The notes: generated by a model from the sequence alone, not told the origin. A stretch of DNA of 38,508 nucleotides from Nitrosomonas nitrosa (GCF_003051105.1 NZ_QAOO01000029.1:1-38508), one strand, 5' to 3'; counted from the stretch's first letter, positions 9,076-19,095 are shown. Program-made: numbers and translations.

Positions 9076-10245
9076 ATGAAAATTCATGAGTACCAAGCCA
9101 AGGAAATATTGCGACGTTATAGCGTGACAACACCTCGAGGGATTCCCTGTTTAAGTGCAGATGAGGCTGTGAGTGCCGCTGAAAAGCTTGGTGGTGACAA
9201 ATGGGTTGTCAAGGCGCAAATCTATGCGGGTGGACGCGGTAAAGGCGGCGGGATCAAATTAGCCCGGTCACTGGCAGAAATCCACTCACTCGCAGATGCG
9301 ATGCTGAATAAACCACTAATTACGCCACAAACTGGTCCGAATGGCCAAGTTGTTCATCGATTGTATATTGAAGAAGGTGTCGATATACAGCGCGAATACT
9401 ACGTTGGTATCGTTATTGATCGTAGTCGGCAACGTGCTTGTCTGATGGCCAGTTCCGAAGGAGGAATGGATATCGAGCAGGTGGCTGCCAACACACCAGA
9501 AAAAATCCATAAAATTCTGATCAACCCTATAACCGGTTTAACTGATCAAGAGACTGAATCCTTAGCGAATAAAATTGAAATTCCTCAACCTAGCCTGGCG
9601 GATGCCTATACGTTATTAAAAGGGCTCTATCGCGCGTTCGACGAAATGGATGCATCTCTATTGGAGATCAATCCGCTCATTGTGGCGAATGATGGTAAGG
9701 TACTTGCACTCGACGCCAAGATGAATTTTGATGACAATGCACTTTTCCGTCACCCCGATGTTGTTGTTATGCGTGATCTGGATGAAGAAAATCCTTTAGA
9801 AATTGAAGCTGCTGAGCATGGACTCTCGTATGTACCACTTGATGGCAATATTGGTTGTTTGGTGAATGGGGCAGGATTGGCCATGGCAACAATGGATATC
9901 ATCAAGCTATATGGCGGCGAACCGGCTAATTTTCTGGATGTTGGTGGAGGCGCGACAGCTGAAAAAGTCACCGAGGCATTCAAGATCATGCTACGCAATC
10001 CCAAACTAAGCGCTATTCTGGTGAATATTTTTGGCGGCATCATGAAGTGCGATGTTATCGCTAAGGGGGTAACCGTTGCAGCACGTGAAGTTAAATTGTC
10101 AGCACCCCTTGTTGTACGCTTGGAAGGGACCAATGTCGATCTAGGCAAGCAAATTCTGGCTGACTCTGGATTGCCGATCATTTCAGCGATAAATATGGCA
10201 GATGCCGCAGAAAAAGTAGTGAAAGCGGCAGCAGGAGGAGTTTAA
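9076..10245 (+). CDS. sucC: succinate-CoA ligase (ADP-forming), beta subunit
   Basis: 389 aa, the usual length for SucC. It starts [15 protein letters not shown] and carries the ATP-grasp block [17 protein letters not shown] at about residues 47-63. The C-terminal CoA-ligase part includes [12 protein letters not shown] and [13 protein letters not shown]. With SucD it converts succinyl-CoA, ADP and phosphate to succinate, CoA and ATP in the TCA cycle, in the cytoplasm. An AAGGAAA ribosome site precedes the ATG. The sucD start follows its stop after 2 nt, a clear operon. The upstream neighbour is the histidine kinase, 87 nt away, with no sign of functional linkage. Confidence 0.97.
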   Translation: MKIHEYQAKEILRRYSVTTPRGIPCLSADEAVSAAEKLGGDKWVVKAQIYAGGRGKGGGIKLARSLAEIHSLADAMLNKPLITPQTGPNGQVVHRLYIEEGVDIQREYYVGIVIDRSRQRACLMASSEGGMDIEQVAANTPEKIHKILINPITGLTDQETESLANKIEIPQPSLADAYTLLKGLYRAFDEMDASLLEINPLIVANDGKVLALDAKMNFDDNALFRHPDVVVMRDLDEENPLEIEAAEHGLSYVPLDGNIGCLVNGAGLAMATMDIIKLYGGEPANFLDVGGGATAEKVTEAFKIMLRNPKLSAILVNIFGGIMKCDVIAKGVTVAAREVKLSAPLVVRLEGTNVDLGKQILADSGLPIISAINMADAAEKVVKAAAGGV

Positions 10246-10247
10246 AT

Positions 10248-11123
10248 ATGTCTATTTTGGTTAATCGTGATAGCCGCGTGATTACACAGGGTATTACCGG
10301 TAAAACTGGGCAATTTCATACCCGCTTATGTAGGGAGTATGCCTATGGGCAACAATGCTTTGTAGCGGGAGTCAATCCCAAAAAGCCGGGAGAACAGATC
10401 GAGGGGATTCCAGTTTACGCTACGGTCAAGGAAGCCAAGGAAGCCACAGGTGCGACGGTCTCAGTTATCTATGTACCACCTGCGTTTGCCGCTGCAGCAA
10501 TAGATGAGGCTGTGGAAGCCGATCTTGATTTAGTAATTTGTATTACGGAAGGAATACCTGTTCGTGATATGCTGCGCACCCGCTATAAAATGGAGGGTAA
10601 AAAAACATTGCTGATTGGTCCGAATTGCCCCGGTATCGTCACGCCTGATGAAATCAAGATTGGAATCATGCCGGGGTATATACATAAGAAAGGGCGTATT
10701 GGGGTCGTTTCTCGATCCGGGACACTAACCTATGAAGCAGTCGCGCAATTGATGGCATTGGATCTAGGTCAATCAACCTGCATTGGGATCGGTGGTGACC
10801 CGATCAATGGATTGAAACATTTAGATGTCATGAAATTATTTAATGAAGATGAAGAAACCGATGCAGTACTCATGGTGGGCGAAATTGGAGGGACAGATGA
10901 AGAAGACTGCGCACGCTGGGTCAAAGACAATATGAAAAAACCGGTCGTAGGTTTCATAGCAGGTGTAGCCGCCCCTCCCGGCAAGCGCATGGGGCATGCA
11001 GGCGCGATTATCGCGGGTGGCAAGGGCACAGCCCAGGAAAAAATTGCCGTGATGGAAGAATGTGGAATTCGTGTCACTCGCAACCCGGCAGAGATGGGGA
11101 AGCTGCTCAAATCGGTTTTATGA
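10248..11123 (+). CDS. sucD: succinate-CoA ligase (ADP-forming), alpha subunit
   Basis: 291 aa, normal for SucD. The N-terminal CoA-binding Rossmann domain reads GITGKTGQFHT, with PNCPGIV in the middle. The phosphorylated active-site histidine is His250 in GHAGAIIAGG. It binds CoA and carries the phospho-His intermediate; the partner is SucC immediately upstream. AGGAGGAG inside the end of sucC serves as its ribosome site, so translation is coupled. No terminator with a clear U-run follows; the next gene on the same strand starts 58 nt later. Confidence 0.97.
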   Translation: MSILVNRDSRVITQGITGKTGQFHTRLCREYAYGQQCFVAGVNPKKPGEQIEGIPVYATVKEAKEATGATVSVIYVPPAFAAAAIDEAVEADLDLVICITEGIPVRDMLRTRYKMEGKKTLLIGPNCPGIVTPDEIKIGIMPGYIHKKGRIGVVSRSGTLTYEAVAQLMALDLGQSTCIGIGGDPINGLKHLDVMKLFNEDEETDAVLMVGEIGGTDEEDCARWVKDNMKKPVVGFIAGVAAPPGKRMGHAGAIIAGGKGTAQEKIAVMEECGIRVTRNPAEMGKLLKSVL

Positions 11124-11181
11124 CGATCCAGATCCTATAAAAGAAGAAATAAGCTTGATTTAAGATAAAAGGAAGTGTGCG

Positions 11182-11517
11182 ATGTTTCGAATTCTAGCAA
11201 TGTTATCGATTGTTCTTATTGTGGGTTGTACTACAACGGGCCCGCTCCCATCCCCAACCAAGCCTGCAAAACCCCTTCCCGAATCACAGACAACGCCAAC
11301 ACAACCCCAGCGTCCCGCAGGCCCGCTTCCTCCCAGCACTCGTCCGACCTATAATCTCAGCGGCTATCCACCTGCAACACGGGAAGGGTATATCGACGGT
11401 TGTGAAACGGCAAAGAAAACACGTTACGGCTATAAGGATGAGCAACGTTATCTCAGCGACAGCCAGTATCGCATGGGTTGGGATGATGGATTTGCCATCT
11501 GCCAGATGCGGCGTTGA
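11182..11517 (+). CDS. small proline-rich lipoprotein, function unknown
   Basis: 111 aa. The N-terminus MFRILAMLSIVLIVGC ends in a lipobox (LIVGC, Cys16), so it should be lipidated and held in the envelope. Residues 20-60 are rich in Pro, Thr and Ser, a likely flexible linker. The conserved-looking part is at the C-terminus, with REGYIDGCETAKKTRYGY and YRMGWDDGFAICQ, a pair of Gly/Tyr/Cys motifs seen in small unassigned proteobacterial lipoproteins. An AAGGAAG ribosome site precedes the ATG. It lies between sucD and a cell-wall carboxypeptidase on the same strand. I do not recognise a function. Confidence 0.75.
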   Translation: MFRILAMLSIVLIVGCTTTGPLPSPTKPAKPLPESQTTPTQPQRPAGPLPPSTRPTYNLSGYPPATREGYIDGCETAKKTRYGYKDEQRYLSDSQYRMGWDDGFAICQMRR

Positions 11518-11591
11518 CAAATTCTGATTTAAGTTGTCGGCATGTACTGCATTCATTCTTTGGTAGCTGAACGACGCTATATCCATGAAGT

Positions 11592-13034
11592 ATGCGATCT
11601 AGGCTAACAGCTGTTATTTTTTTTCTGGGCACAGTAATGGCATTGCCTGTGTTGTCTGCAGCCTTGCCAGAATCTGTCTCACAGGCACTGAAGCAAGCTG
11701 GGATTCCTGAATCAGCTATCAGCGTTTACGTAAAGGAAGTCACTGCAAAACAGCCTGCATTAACTGTGAACGCCGACACCGCCATGAATCCCGCGTCAGT
11801 AATGAAACTCCTTACAACATACGCAGGCTTGGAGCTGCTGGGCCCTGCTTATACGTGGCGGACTGAGGTTTATGCGTTGGGCAAGATTGAAAAGGGTGTT
11901 TTACGAGGTGATTTAGCAATTAAGGGATATGGTGACCCCAATCTCAATCTGGAGAATTTCTGGTTGTTGGTTCGTCATATTCGTCAAACTGGCTTAAAGG
12001 AAATAACAGGTGATTTGATACTGGATACGAGTTATTACAATATCCCACGTACCGACCCCGGCGCTTTCGACGGCCAACCTCATAAAACCTACAATGTTTT
12101 TCCTGAAGCCGTGTTAGTCAATTATCTAACCTCTGCGCTGCATCTCACACCCCAACCAGAAAATAATACTGTTCGGGTAGTGGTTGACCCCGCTTCAGAA
12201 TTGCTTGATTTGCAAAACAACCTGAAATTGACCCGAGGCAACTGCGGTGATTGGCGTAATCAGCTTCATGCCAATGTACGAAAGCCGGATGAGACAAATA
12301 CTCGTGTGTCCGTAATTCTCACTGGCAACTACGCTATCCAGTGTGGCCAAAATACATATCATTTAAGCTTGCACGAGAACGCATCCTACATCCATGATTT
12401 ATTCAAGAAGTTGTGGGCACAGCAAGATGGCTTATTCCGGGGCGCAGTACGCAATGGTGTTATCCCGAAAGGAATTGCTCCTCTCAGGGTGTATTATTCA
12501 CCCCCACTTGCTGAAGTCGTGCGGGGAATCAATAAATTCAGCAACAACGTAGCTGCCCGGCAGCTTTATTTGGCACTGGGCGAAACGGCCATACCCCCGG
12601 ATATTCAACCCTCCGTTTCACTCGATCAATCCAATGTCGCTGTCAGACGGTGGTTGTTTGCTAAGCGCCTAAGCTTCCCCGAATTGGTCATAGAAAACGG
12701 CTCGGGGTTATCCCGCATAGAGCGCATCAGCGCTTATAATATGGGCGAATTGTTGATTGCGGCATTTCAGAGTCCCGTCATGCCAGAGTTCATGTCCTCC
12801 ATGGCGATTGCCGGAGCCGATGGCACGATGAGAAACCGTCTCAGAGGCACCTTGGTAGCAGGAAAAGCGCATATGAAAACGGGTACGCTCAATGATGTCA
12901 TGTCAATTGCAGGCTATGTACTGGATCATAAGGATCGACGTATCGCAGTGGTTTTCTTTATCAATCATCCTCATGCAGGCAACGCTCGTACTGCGATCGA
13001 TGCATTGATCAGATGGGTATATGAAAGAGCCTGA
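11592..13034 (+). CDS. dacB: D-alanyl-D-alanine carboxypeptidase/endopeptidase, PBP4 family (peptidase S13)
   Basis: 480 aa, the size of DacB/PBP4. A signal peptide at residues 1-24 ends near LSA-ALP, giving a periplasmic enzyme. The three penicillin-binding motifs are in order: SVMK with nucleophile Ser69 and Lys72, SNN at 317-319, and KTG at 429-431 in HMKTGTLND. The spacing between motifs 1 and 2 is long, as expected for the S13 family, which carries an inserted domain. It removes terminal D-Ala from, or cuts cross-links in, peptidoglycan. It is followed after 28 nt by the RNase T2 gene on the same strand; they may share a transcript, but no functional tie is evident. Confidence 0.93.
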   Translation: MRSRLTAVIFFLGTVMALPVLSAALPESVSQALKQAGIPESAISVYVKEVTAKQPALTVNADTAMNPASVMKLLTTYAGLELLGPAYTWRTEVYALGKIEKGVLRGDLAIKGYGDPNLNLENFWLLVRHIRQTGLKEITGDLILDTSYYNIPRTDPGAFDGQPHKTYNVFPEAVLVNYLTSALHLTPQPENNTVRVVVDPASELLDLQNNLKLTRGNCGDWRNQLHANVRKPDETNTRVSVILTGNYAIQCGQNTYHLSLHENASYIHDLFKKLWAQQDGLFRGAVRNGVIPKGIAPLRVYYSPPLAEVVRGINKFSNNVAARQLYLALGETAIPPDIQPSVSLDQSNVAVRRWLFAKRLSFPELVIENGSGLSRIERISAYNMGELLIAAFQSPVMPEFMSSMAIAGADGTMRNRLRGTLVAGKAHMKTGTLNDVMSIAGYVLDHKDRRIAVVFFINHPHAGNARTAIDALIRWVYERA

Positions 13035-13062
13035 CAATTAATATGCCAGAAGGGAAGGAATA

Positions 13063-14064
13063 ATGACGATACGAATCCTAGTTACCTTGCAGGTTTTTCT
13101 GGTTGTTCTGATGATCGGTTATGTGCGTCCCGTTTGGGCAGATCCGGTCAGAGGTTTATTTACTGCAGAAAAAACTTGTCCCGCCTATGTATCTAAAAAC
13201 AAGAAAACCAACCCCGATCAGACGCAAATCACGATGGGGGGAGAGTATGAAACAATCGAAGCAAACAGACCCACTCGTCCTGATTGGTACCGAATCATCG
13301 TGCCTAGCGCTCAACCGGCAGAACGCTGGGTCAGTACTGATTGCGGTCAATTCCAAGTAGCTGAGATAAATAGAGCAGGAGGTAATACATGCCGTATTGC
13401 TGGACAAGCCGATAGCCATGTACTCGCACTTTCCTGGCAACCAGCATTTTGTGAAACCAAACCCCAAAAACCAGAATGCAATATCAACGATCCCCTGTCT
13501 TATCAGGCGCGGCATTTTACGCTGCATGGCTTATGGCCTAATAAGCAGCAGTGCGGTACCAATTACGCATTTTGCGGTGATGTCAGTGTGCAGAAGAATA
13601 ATTTTTGTGATTACCCTAGAGTAGAATTAAGTACAAAATCAGAGGCTTCGCTTGCCGAAGTAATGCCTAGTGTTCAAGCTGGTTCCTGTCTCGAACGCCA
13701 TGAGTGGCATAAACATGGGACATGCCAAACAGATTGGTCAGAGGATGAGTATTTTGATCTATCGGTTGATTTAACCCGACAATTCAACGAATCAGGTATG
13801 GCCTATTTTATGAACCGTAGAATCGGGCAAACAGTGCGCACGGAAGATTTTCTGAACCGGCTCTCGGCAGTGCTAGGGCCTGCGGCGCGCGACCGCATTA
13901 AATTGAAATGCGAACAGGGGATGTTAGTGGAAGTTCAAATAAGCCTGACTGCTAATCTGAAGTTGGGTGATGATCTTGAAACATTGATCGAACACGCTCC
14001 TAAGCAAATTGGTTCATCGTGCCAGGAGACATTTGTTATCGATGCCATTGGTAATCAGCCGTAA
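13063..14064 (+). CDS. secreted ribonuclease T2 family protein with N-terminal extension
   Basis: 333 aa. A signal peptide at residues 1-27 (cleavage near VWA-DP) sends it to the periplasm or outside. Both catalytic segments of RNase T2 are present: FTLHGLWP with His155, and RHEWHKHGTC with His213, Glu214, Lys217 and His218. The family cleaves single-stranded RNA through 2',3'-cyclic phosphates. Before the catalytic domain lies a Cys-containing segment at about 28-110 with PDWYRIIVP and RWVSTDCGQF, which reads like a small beta-rich SH3-like module. Several Cys suggest disulfides. AAGGAA before the ATG is a good ribosome site. A role in RNA scavenging is inferred from the family. Confidence 0.9.
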   Translation: MTIRILVTLQVFLVVLMIGYVRPVWADPVRGLFTAEKTCPAYVSKNKKTNPDQTQITMGGEYETIEANRPTRPDWYRIIVPSAQPAERWVSTDCGQFQVAEINRAGGNTCRIAGQADSHVLALSWQPAFCETKPQKPECNINDPLSYQARHFTLHGLWPNKQQCGTNYAFCGDVSVQKNNFCDYPRVELSTKSEASLAEVMPSVQAGSCLERHEWHKHGTCQTDWSEDEYFDLSVDLTRQFNESGMAYFMNRRIGQTVRTEDFLNRLSAVLGPAARDRIKLKCEQGMLVEVQISLTANLKLGDDLETLIEHAPKQIGSSCQETFVIDAIGNQP

Positions 14065-14236
14065 TTGAATGCAAACTTGATCCTGTTGGTATTTTTTAGC
14101 GTGAAATTTGGGATCCCCTACATATCCAATTTTTACCAAAACCAATAGTATTAAGTTTATCTAGGCTTGGGAATGAAGTTGAACAGATGAGTCCAAAACA
14201 ACAATTTTCTAGCCCAGGGGCTCAATAATGAACCAC

Positions 14237-14428
14237 AGTTAATATCCCTAGCCCATGTCCGTGAATAGCGATCTTAGCGAGGGCGAACCTGACTGAGGTG
14301 GATTTTTCGATCATTTGAGGCGAGTAGTTGTTCTATTTAACCAAAAGGATCGGAAATCCGGCCTAAGCCGTGACCGCAGTAGATCAATCTATTCACCGAC
14401 AGACTAGCAAAGCTTAGGGATATTAACT
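14237..14428. repeat. 192-bp element bounded by a 14-bp perfect inverted repeat (MITE-like)
   Basis: AGTTAATATCCCTA at 14237-14250 is repeated in exact inverted form, TAGGGATATTAACT, at 14415-14428. Between them lies a segment that has a diverged copy near 26.9 kb. The right arm covers the last codon and TAA stop of the epimerase gene (minus strand). No target-site duplication is obvious at the borders. The structure resembles a small non-autonomous element, but a transcription terminator or chance cannot be ruled out. Confidence 0.5.
14259..14390 (+). repeat. dispersed repeat, copy A
   Basis: This stretch aligns in the same orientation with 26907-27041, roughly three quarters identical by eye. 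The longest shared block is TCGATCATTTGAGGCGA; others include AAATCCGGCCT and GCAGTAGATC. No frame is open across either copy, so both look like non-coding or decayed mobile DNA. Confidence 0.7.
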
Positions 14429-15436
14429 TCTTTGAGTTTTATTCTGGCTTAGCCAATTAAGTGTGTCTTCTAGGGTTTCGCGTAGAGGGCGTGGTTTCCA
14501 ACCAAGCTCTTGCTGTGCACGCGTAGTGTCATACCATGCATATCGACCCAAGATTTGAAGGGTGTCGCGGGTAATGGAGGGAGGTTTGCCAGTAATGGTC
14601 TTAGCTGTATTAAGAATTGCAACGATTACATGGGCTACCCAGATCGGTAAATGCCACCGCGGTGGCTTAACACCAGCAATAGAGGCAACTTGCTTTAGCA
14701 ACTCCTCCACCATGACATTATGGCCGTTAAGTAAATATCGTTGACCGGGACGACCACGCTCGGCGGCAAGTAGCATGCCTTCCGCAAAATCACGAACATC
14801 TAGACAGCCAAAACCAACCGTGAAGACTACAGGTAGTTTTCCAGCAGCTACGGCTTGTAGTAGCTTGTTAGCAGGCGCGCCCACATAATCTTCTGGTCCC
14901 ATAGTGAATGAAGGGTTAACAGCAATAACCGAGAAACCAGGGCTAGATCGAGCAAGTGCCTCTTGCTCGGCTTGCCGTCGTGTAAGTGCATATACAAGAT
15001 CAAAATGATGGGTATCCCAGTCAGCTGTTTCATCCAGTGCTTGTGGATTACGATTCACACCAACAGCTAGAGAACTACTTGTAATGACGGCTTGTGTGAT
15101 TCCAGCGTTAGCAGCCACATCTAATAGACGTCGTGTTCCACCGACATTGAATTCACGCATTTGATTCTCAAGAGCTTTACTAAGACCAACCAAGAAAGAC
15201 AAGTGAAATACAGTATTTATTTTCTCGCAGGCGGCGCGCAAAGATGTTTCATCTTCAACCGTTCCTTCAAAGATTTCGACATTCAAACCTTGTAAAGCTG
15301 AGGTATCTGTGCCTTGAGGCACGAGGACTCGGGGCCGGATACCCCTTTTATTCAAACATTTAGTGACATGGTAGCCAAGGAAACTCGTAGGACCTGTGAC
15401 CAGAACTCTGCTCTCGGGAGTTAGTATTTCACTCAT
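14423..15436 (-). CDS. NAD-dependent epimerase/dehydratase (extended SDR), atypical active site
   Basis: 337 aa, an extended short-chain dehydrogenase by length and motifs. The dinucleotide-binding loop is TGPTSFLG (14-21), with Ser18 where most members have Gly. Other landmarks are HLSFLVG near residues 78-84, Ser120-122, and NPSFTMGPED. The catalytic motif YXXXK reads Y149-A-L-T-R153, so the general lysine is replaced by Arg. The family reduces or epimerises nucleotide sugars, sterols or flavonoid-type substrates; this one resembles the dihydroflavonol-reductase-like and hopanoid-associated HpnA-like groups. Product and pathway are unknown, and the K-to-R change may alter or weaken catalysis. 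No signal peptide is seen. It stands alone on the minus strand, with its stop codon inside an inverted repeat. Confidence 0.82.
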   Translation of the reverse strand: MSEILTPESRVLVTGPTSFLGYHVTKCLNKRGIRPRVLVPQGTDTSALQGLNVEIFEGTVEDETSLRAACEKINTVFHLSFLVGLSKALENQMREFNVGGTRRLLDVAANAGITQAVITSSSLAVGVNRNPQALDETADWDTHHFDLVYALTRRQAEQEALARSSPGFSVIAVNPSFTMGPEDYVGAPANKLLQAVAAGKLPVVFTVGFGCLDVRDFAEGMLLAAERGRPGQRYLLNGHNVMVEELLKQVASIAGVKPPRWHLPIWVAHVIVAILNTAKTITGKPPSITRDTLQILGRYAWYDTTRAQQELGWKPRPLRETLEDTLNWLSQNKTQRS

Positions 15437-15782
15437 AGCGGCGTTACCCCTTAATCGTTAGTGTTTCAGGGAGTGGCGTACGTTTTATGATGAATCAGTT
15501 AACTGCTACTGCTACTAACAAATAAGCTAAATTGCAGCATGGCTAATAAAAAGCTGTATGTACAACATCTTCTTACCAACTATTCGTTAGTAGCCGATAT
15601 ATCCACAAATCTGCTTAGTGACAATTCATTATTGTGCAGCTTGATGATACAGTAATAAAATTAATACAGAAAGTAGTGCAGCACTTTTGTATATACAGCT
15701 CAGTTGAGGAGGCTCTGCGTTGTGTCTATGTAAGACTCCTGATAAGTCAGAGAACGCAAAGAAACATAATAATACAATTGTG
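15437..15782. other. intergenic region, no supported gene
   Basis: About 346 bp between the epimerase start and the aminotransferase stop, both on the minus strand. It must hold the end of the aminotransferase transcript and the epimerase promoter. A plus-strand open frame starting at 15634 runs into the aminotransferase gene in antisense and has no ribosome site. No strong hairpin or recognisable operator was seen. Confidence 0.5.
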
Positions 15783-16976
15783 CTATCTCAATAGATCGCC
15801 AATTCTCTCGATTGCCATTTTGAGGTTCTGTATCGAAGTAGCAAACGATAGGCGCACATAACCTTTACAGCCAAATGCCGAGCCGGGTACAACTGCGACA
15901 CCCGCTTTCTCCAACAAAAATTCGCTAAAAGTGATATCGCTGTCATTTTCTATAAGCTTTCTTTCTTGACAGGTTCGTATAGCCTGACGAACATCCGCAA
16001 ACGCATAGAATGCGCCACCCGCAGACAGGCAGCGGATGCCAGGTATCCTATTCAATTCATAAGTAACAAATTGGTTGCGCTCTTTAAATGCAGCTTGCAT
16101 GGGAATCATGCAGGACTGGTCACCATTCAGTGCAGCTTCGGCTGCGATTTGTGAAATAGAAGTAGGGTTGGAGGTGCTTTGTGACTGAATATTTTCCATC
16201 CCAGTAATAATTTGCTCCGGACCACCACAATAACCAATTCGCCAACCTGTCATCGCATAAGCTTTGGATACGCCGTTCAGTACCATAGTGCGGGTATACA
16301 ATTCAGGGCAAGCATTAAGAATATTGACAAACTTATCATCTGACAAAAGAATGTGTTCGTACATATCATCAGATACAATTAAAATATTCGGGTGTTTCTT
16401 AATAACTTCACCTAATGCCCTTAGCTCATCAATAGTATAAACACTGCCAGAAGGATTACTGGGGCTGTTGATTATAAACATTCTAGTTTTTGGGGTTATC
16501 GCTTCTTCTAACTGTTGGGCGGTAATTTTGAAGTTATCTTCAATGCCTGTTCCAATAAAAACAGGCTTGCCTTCTGCTATAAGGACAATATCGGGATATG
16601 AAACCCAGTAAGGAGCAGGAATGATGACTTCATCCCCCGGGTTAATCGTTGCGAGAGCAAGATTAAAGAAGCTTTGTTTCCCGCCACAGGAAACCAGGAT
16701 TTGCTTGGCTGTATAATCTAAATCGTTATCACGCTTAAACTTAGCGATGATAGCCTTTTTAAGGCCTGGCGTGCCACCTACTTGGGTATATTTAGTGAAG
16801 CCAGCATCGATCGCTGTAATTGCAGCATCTTTGATATGCTGCGGGGTATCGAAATCAGGTTCACCAGCGCCCAACCCAATAATATCTTTACCCTCAGATT
16901 TAAGTTTAGCTGCTTTTGCAGTAACTGCTAGGGTAGGTGAGGGTTTAATAGCCTGCGCGCGCTTTGAGAGTTCCAC
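15783..16976 (-). CDS. aspB: class I pyridoxal-phosphate aminotransferase (aspartate aminotransferase type)
   Basis: 397 aa, the usual length for class I aminotransferases of subgroup I-beta. It starts MELSKRAQAIKPSPTLAVTA, typical of AspB. PLP-site residues are visible: Asn174 in SPSNPSG, the Asp/Tyr pair in SDDMYEH at about 202-208, the Schiff-base Lys238 in GVSKAYAMTGWRIGY, and the substrate Arg in YVRLSFA near the end. It transfers the amino group between aspartate and 2-oxoglutarate; some members also act on prephenate. The cytoplasmic enzyme is transcribed away from uvrB, with 69 nt between the two starts. Confidence 0.93.
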   Translation of the reverse strand: MELSKRAQAIKPSPTLAVTAKAAKLKSEGKDIIGLGAGEPDFDTPQHIKDAAITAIDAGFTKYTQVGGTPGLKKAIIAKFKRDNDLDYTAKQILVSCGGKQSFFNLALATINPGDEVIIPAPYWVSYPDIVLIAEGKPVFIGTGIEDNFKITAQQLEEAITPKTRMFIINSPSNPSGSVYTIDELRALGEVIKKHPNILIVSDDMYEHILLSDDKFVNILNACPELYTRTMVLNGVSKAYAMTGWRIGYCGGPEQIITGMENIQSQSTSNPTSISQIAAEAALNGDQSCMIPMQAAFKERNQFVTYELNRIPGIRCLSAGGAFYAFADVRQAIRTCQERKLIENDSDITFSEFLLEKAGVAVVPGSAFGCKGYVRLSFATSIQNLKMAIERIGDLLR

Positions 16977-16994
16977 AACTAAGCTCCTGATTGG

Positions 16995-17022
16995 TTGATG
17001 CCTAACATGCTAGAATTAAAAT
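16995..17022 (+). promoter_or_regulatory. candidate uvrB promoter
   Basis: TTGATG at 16995-17000 and TAAAAT at 17017-17022 are 16 nt apart, near the sigma-70 pattern, and leave a short leader before the GTG at 17046. No LexA-type CTGT-N8-ACAG box was seen in this 69-nt divergent spacer. The call rests on hexamer resemblance only. Confidence 0.3.
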
Positions 17023-17045
17023 AGTTTTGCGAAGAAATTATACCT

Positions 17046-19091
17046 GTGATTATTACCTTTCCCAACAGCCCATATAAGCTTTATCAATCTTTTTTGCCTG
17101 CTGGCGATCAACCAGCTGCTATCGATAAATTAGTCGAAGGTATCGAGGCCGGTTTACTCTTTCAAACCTTGCTGGGTGTCACAGGTTCAGGTAAAACTTT
17201 TACGATAGCCAATATGATCGCTCGATTAGGCCGCCCGGCTATCATTATTGCGCCAAATAAAACACTGGCAGCGCAATTATATGCAGAAATGCGCGAGTTT
17301 TTTCCAGAAAATGCAATTGAATATTTTGTATCTTACTATGATTATTATCAACCTGAAGCTTATGTACCTTCACGAGATCTTTATATTGAAAAAGACTCGA
17401 ATATTAACGAGCATATCGAGCAAATGCGTCTTTCTGCAACTAAATCACTGCTTGAGCGTAAAGATACGATCATTGTAGCTACGGTATCCTGTATTTATGG
17501 TATAGGAGACCCTGTCGATTACCATAGTATGATTCTCCATTTGCGAGAGCATGAGAATATTTCCCAGCGCGACATCATTAAGCGCTTGACTGGAATGCAA
17601 TATCAACGCAATGAATTTGAATTTAGCCGGGGAACTTTCCGCGTGCGTGGTGATATCGTTGATATATTTCCGGCAGAGAATTCAGAAATAGCTATTCGGG
17701 TATCTCTATTCGATGATGTCATCGAAAATATCACCTCATTTGATCCGTTGACAGGACGTACCCTACACAAGATATCTCGTTTCACGGTTTATCCTTCCAG
17801 TCACTATGTCACGCCAAGAAGCACAACAGTGCGAGCAATTGAAACAATCAAAGCCGAGCTTGCCGAACGCATCAGTTTTTTTCATCAACAAAACAAACTA
17901 GTAGAAGCTCAACGAATCGAACAGCGCACCCGCTTTGATTTGGAGATGCTGAATGAACTGGGTTTTTGTAAAGGAATTGAAAATTATTCACGGCATTTCT
18001 CCGGTAGAAAAGCAGGTGAACCGCCTCCGACGCTGATCGATTATTTACCTAGCAATGCATTGATGTTTATCGACGAGAGCCATGTGACGGTTCCACAGTT
18101 GGGGGGAATGTATCGAGGCGATCGGTCACGGAAAGAAAATTTAGTCACTTACGGTTTTCGCTTGCCTTCTGCATTGGATAACCGCCCGCTGAAATTTGAC
18201 GAATTCGAGAAACTAATGCCCCAAACCGTTTTTATCTCAGCTACGCCTGCTGATTATGAGGCAAGAAAAAGTGGGCAAGTGATAGAGCAAGTAGTTAGAC
18301 CAACAGGCTTAGTTGACCCGGAAATTATCTTGCGGCCAGTTGCCACACAGGTGGATGATTTGATGTCTGAAGTTACTGCACGTGCAGTAAAAGGGGAGCG
18401 GACGCTGGTAACGACACTTACTAAGCGTATGGCCGAAGATTTAACCGATTATTTCTCAGATCACGGTATTAGAGTGCGCTATCTTCATTCCGACATTGAT
18501 ACGGTTGAGCGTGTAGAAATTATCAGGGACTTGCGCTTAGGTAAATTTGATGTGTTGGTAGGCATTAATTTACTACGAGAAGGCTTGGATATACCCGAAG
18601 TTTCGCTGGTAGGCATACTGGATGCCGATAAGGAAGGTTTTTTGCGCTCTGAGCGGTCACTGATACAGACTATCGGAAGAGCCGCACGTCATATCAATGG
18701 AACCGCAATTCTTTATGCCGATCATGTTACAAATTCAATACAGCGGGCAATCGAAGAAACTGACCGGCGGCGAAATAAACAACTTTTATTTAATCAGGAA
18801 AATAATATTACGCCTAAAAGCGTCAGTAAACGCATCAAGGACCTCATTGATGGTGTTTATGATAGTGAGCAACGAAGCAGCCAGATACAAATGGCGCAAG
18901 CTCAAGCCCGTTATGAAAATATGAGTGAGGTCCAGTTAGCCAAAGAAATTCAAGTATTAGAAAAGCACATGCTGGAATCCGCAAAAAACCTGGAATTTGA
19001 AAAAGCGGCCCAATATCGCGATCAAATCAAGAATTTGAAAAATAAATTATTTATTGGTTTTATAGAACCGGATGTATCACAGAATCGTTAA
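17046..19091 (+). CDS. uvrB: excinuclease ABC subunit B
   Basis: 681 aa, the normal size of UvrB. The start is a GTG; no in-frame ATG lies near it and the N-terminus aligns with the family. Walker A is GVTGSGKT at 44-51. The damage-probing beta-hairpin is the block [20 protein letters not shown]. The Walker B/DEAD-like motif is FIDESHVT, the late helicase motifs include [17 protein letters not shown] and QTIGRAARH, and a C-terminal UVR motif ([16 protein letters not shown]) binds UvrC. With UvrA and UvrC it carries out nucleotide-excision repair in the cytoplasm. The ribosome site is weak (GAAGAAA). Confidence 0.97.
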   Translation: MIITFPNSPYKLYQSFLPAGDQPAAIDKLVEGIEAGLLFQTLLGVTGSGKTFTIANMIARLGRPAIIIAPNKTLAAQLYAEMREFFPENAIEYFVSYYDYYQPEAYVPSRDLYIEKDSNINEHIEQMRLSATKSLLERKDTIIVATVSCIYGIGDPVDYHSMILHLREHENISQRDIIKRLTGMQYQRNEFEFSRGTFRVRGDIVDIFPAENSEIAIRVSLFDDVIENITSFDPLTGRTLHKISRFTVYPSSHYVTPRSTTVRAIETIKAELAERISFFHQQNKLVEAQRIEQRTRFDLEMLNELGFCKGIENYSRHFSGRKAGEPPPTLIDYLPSNALMFIDESHVTVPQLGGMYRGDRSRKENLVTYGFRLPSALDNRPLKFDEFEKLMPQTVFISATPADYEARKSGQVIEQVVRPTGLVDPEIILRPVATQVDDLMSEVTARAVKGERTLVTTLTKRMAEDLTDYFSDHGIRVRYLHSDIDTVERVEIIRDLRLGKFDVLVGINLLREGLDIPEVSLVGILDADKEGFLRSERSLIQTIGRAARHINGTAILYADHVTNSIQRAIEETDRRRNKQLLFNQENNITPKSVSKRIKDLIDGVYDSEQRSSQIQMAQAQARYENMSEVQLAKEIQVLEKHMLESAKNLEFEKAAQYRDQIKNLKNKLFIGFIEPDVSQNR

Positions 19092-19095
19092 AAAA

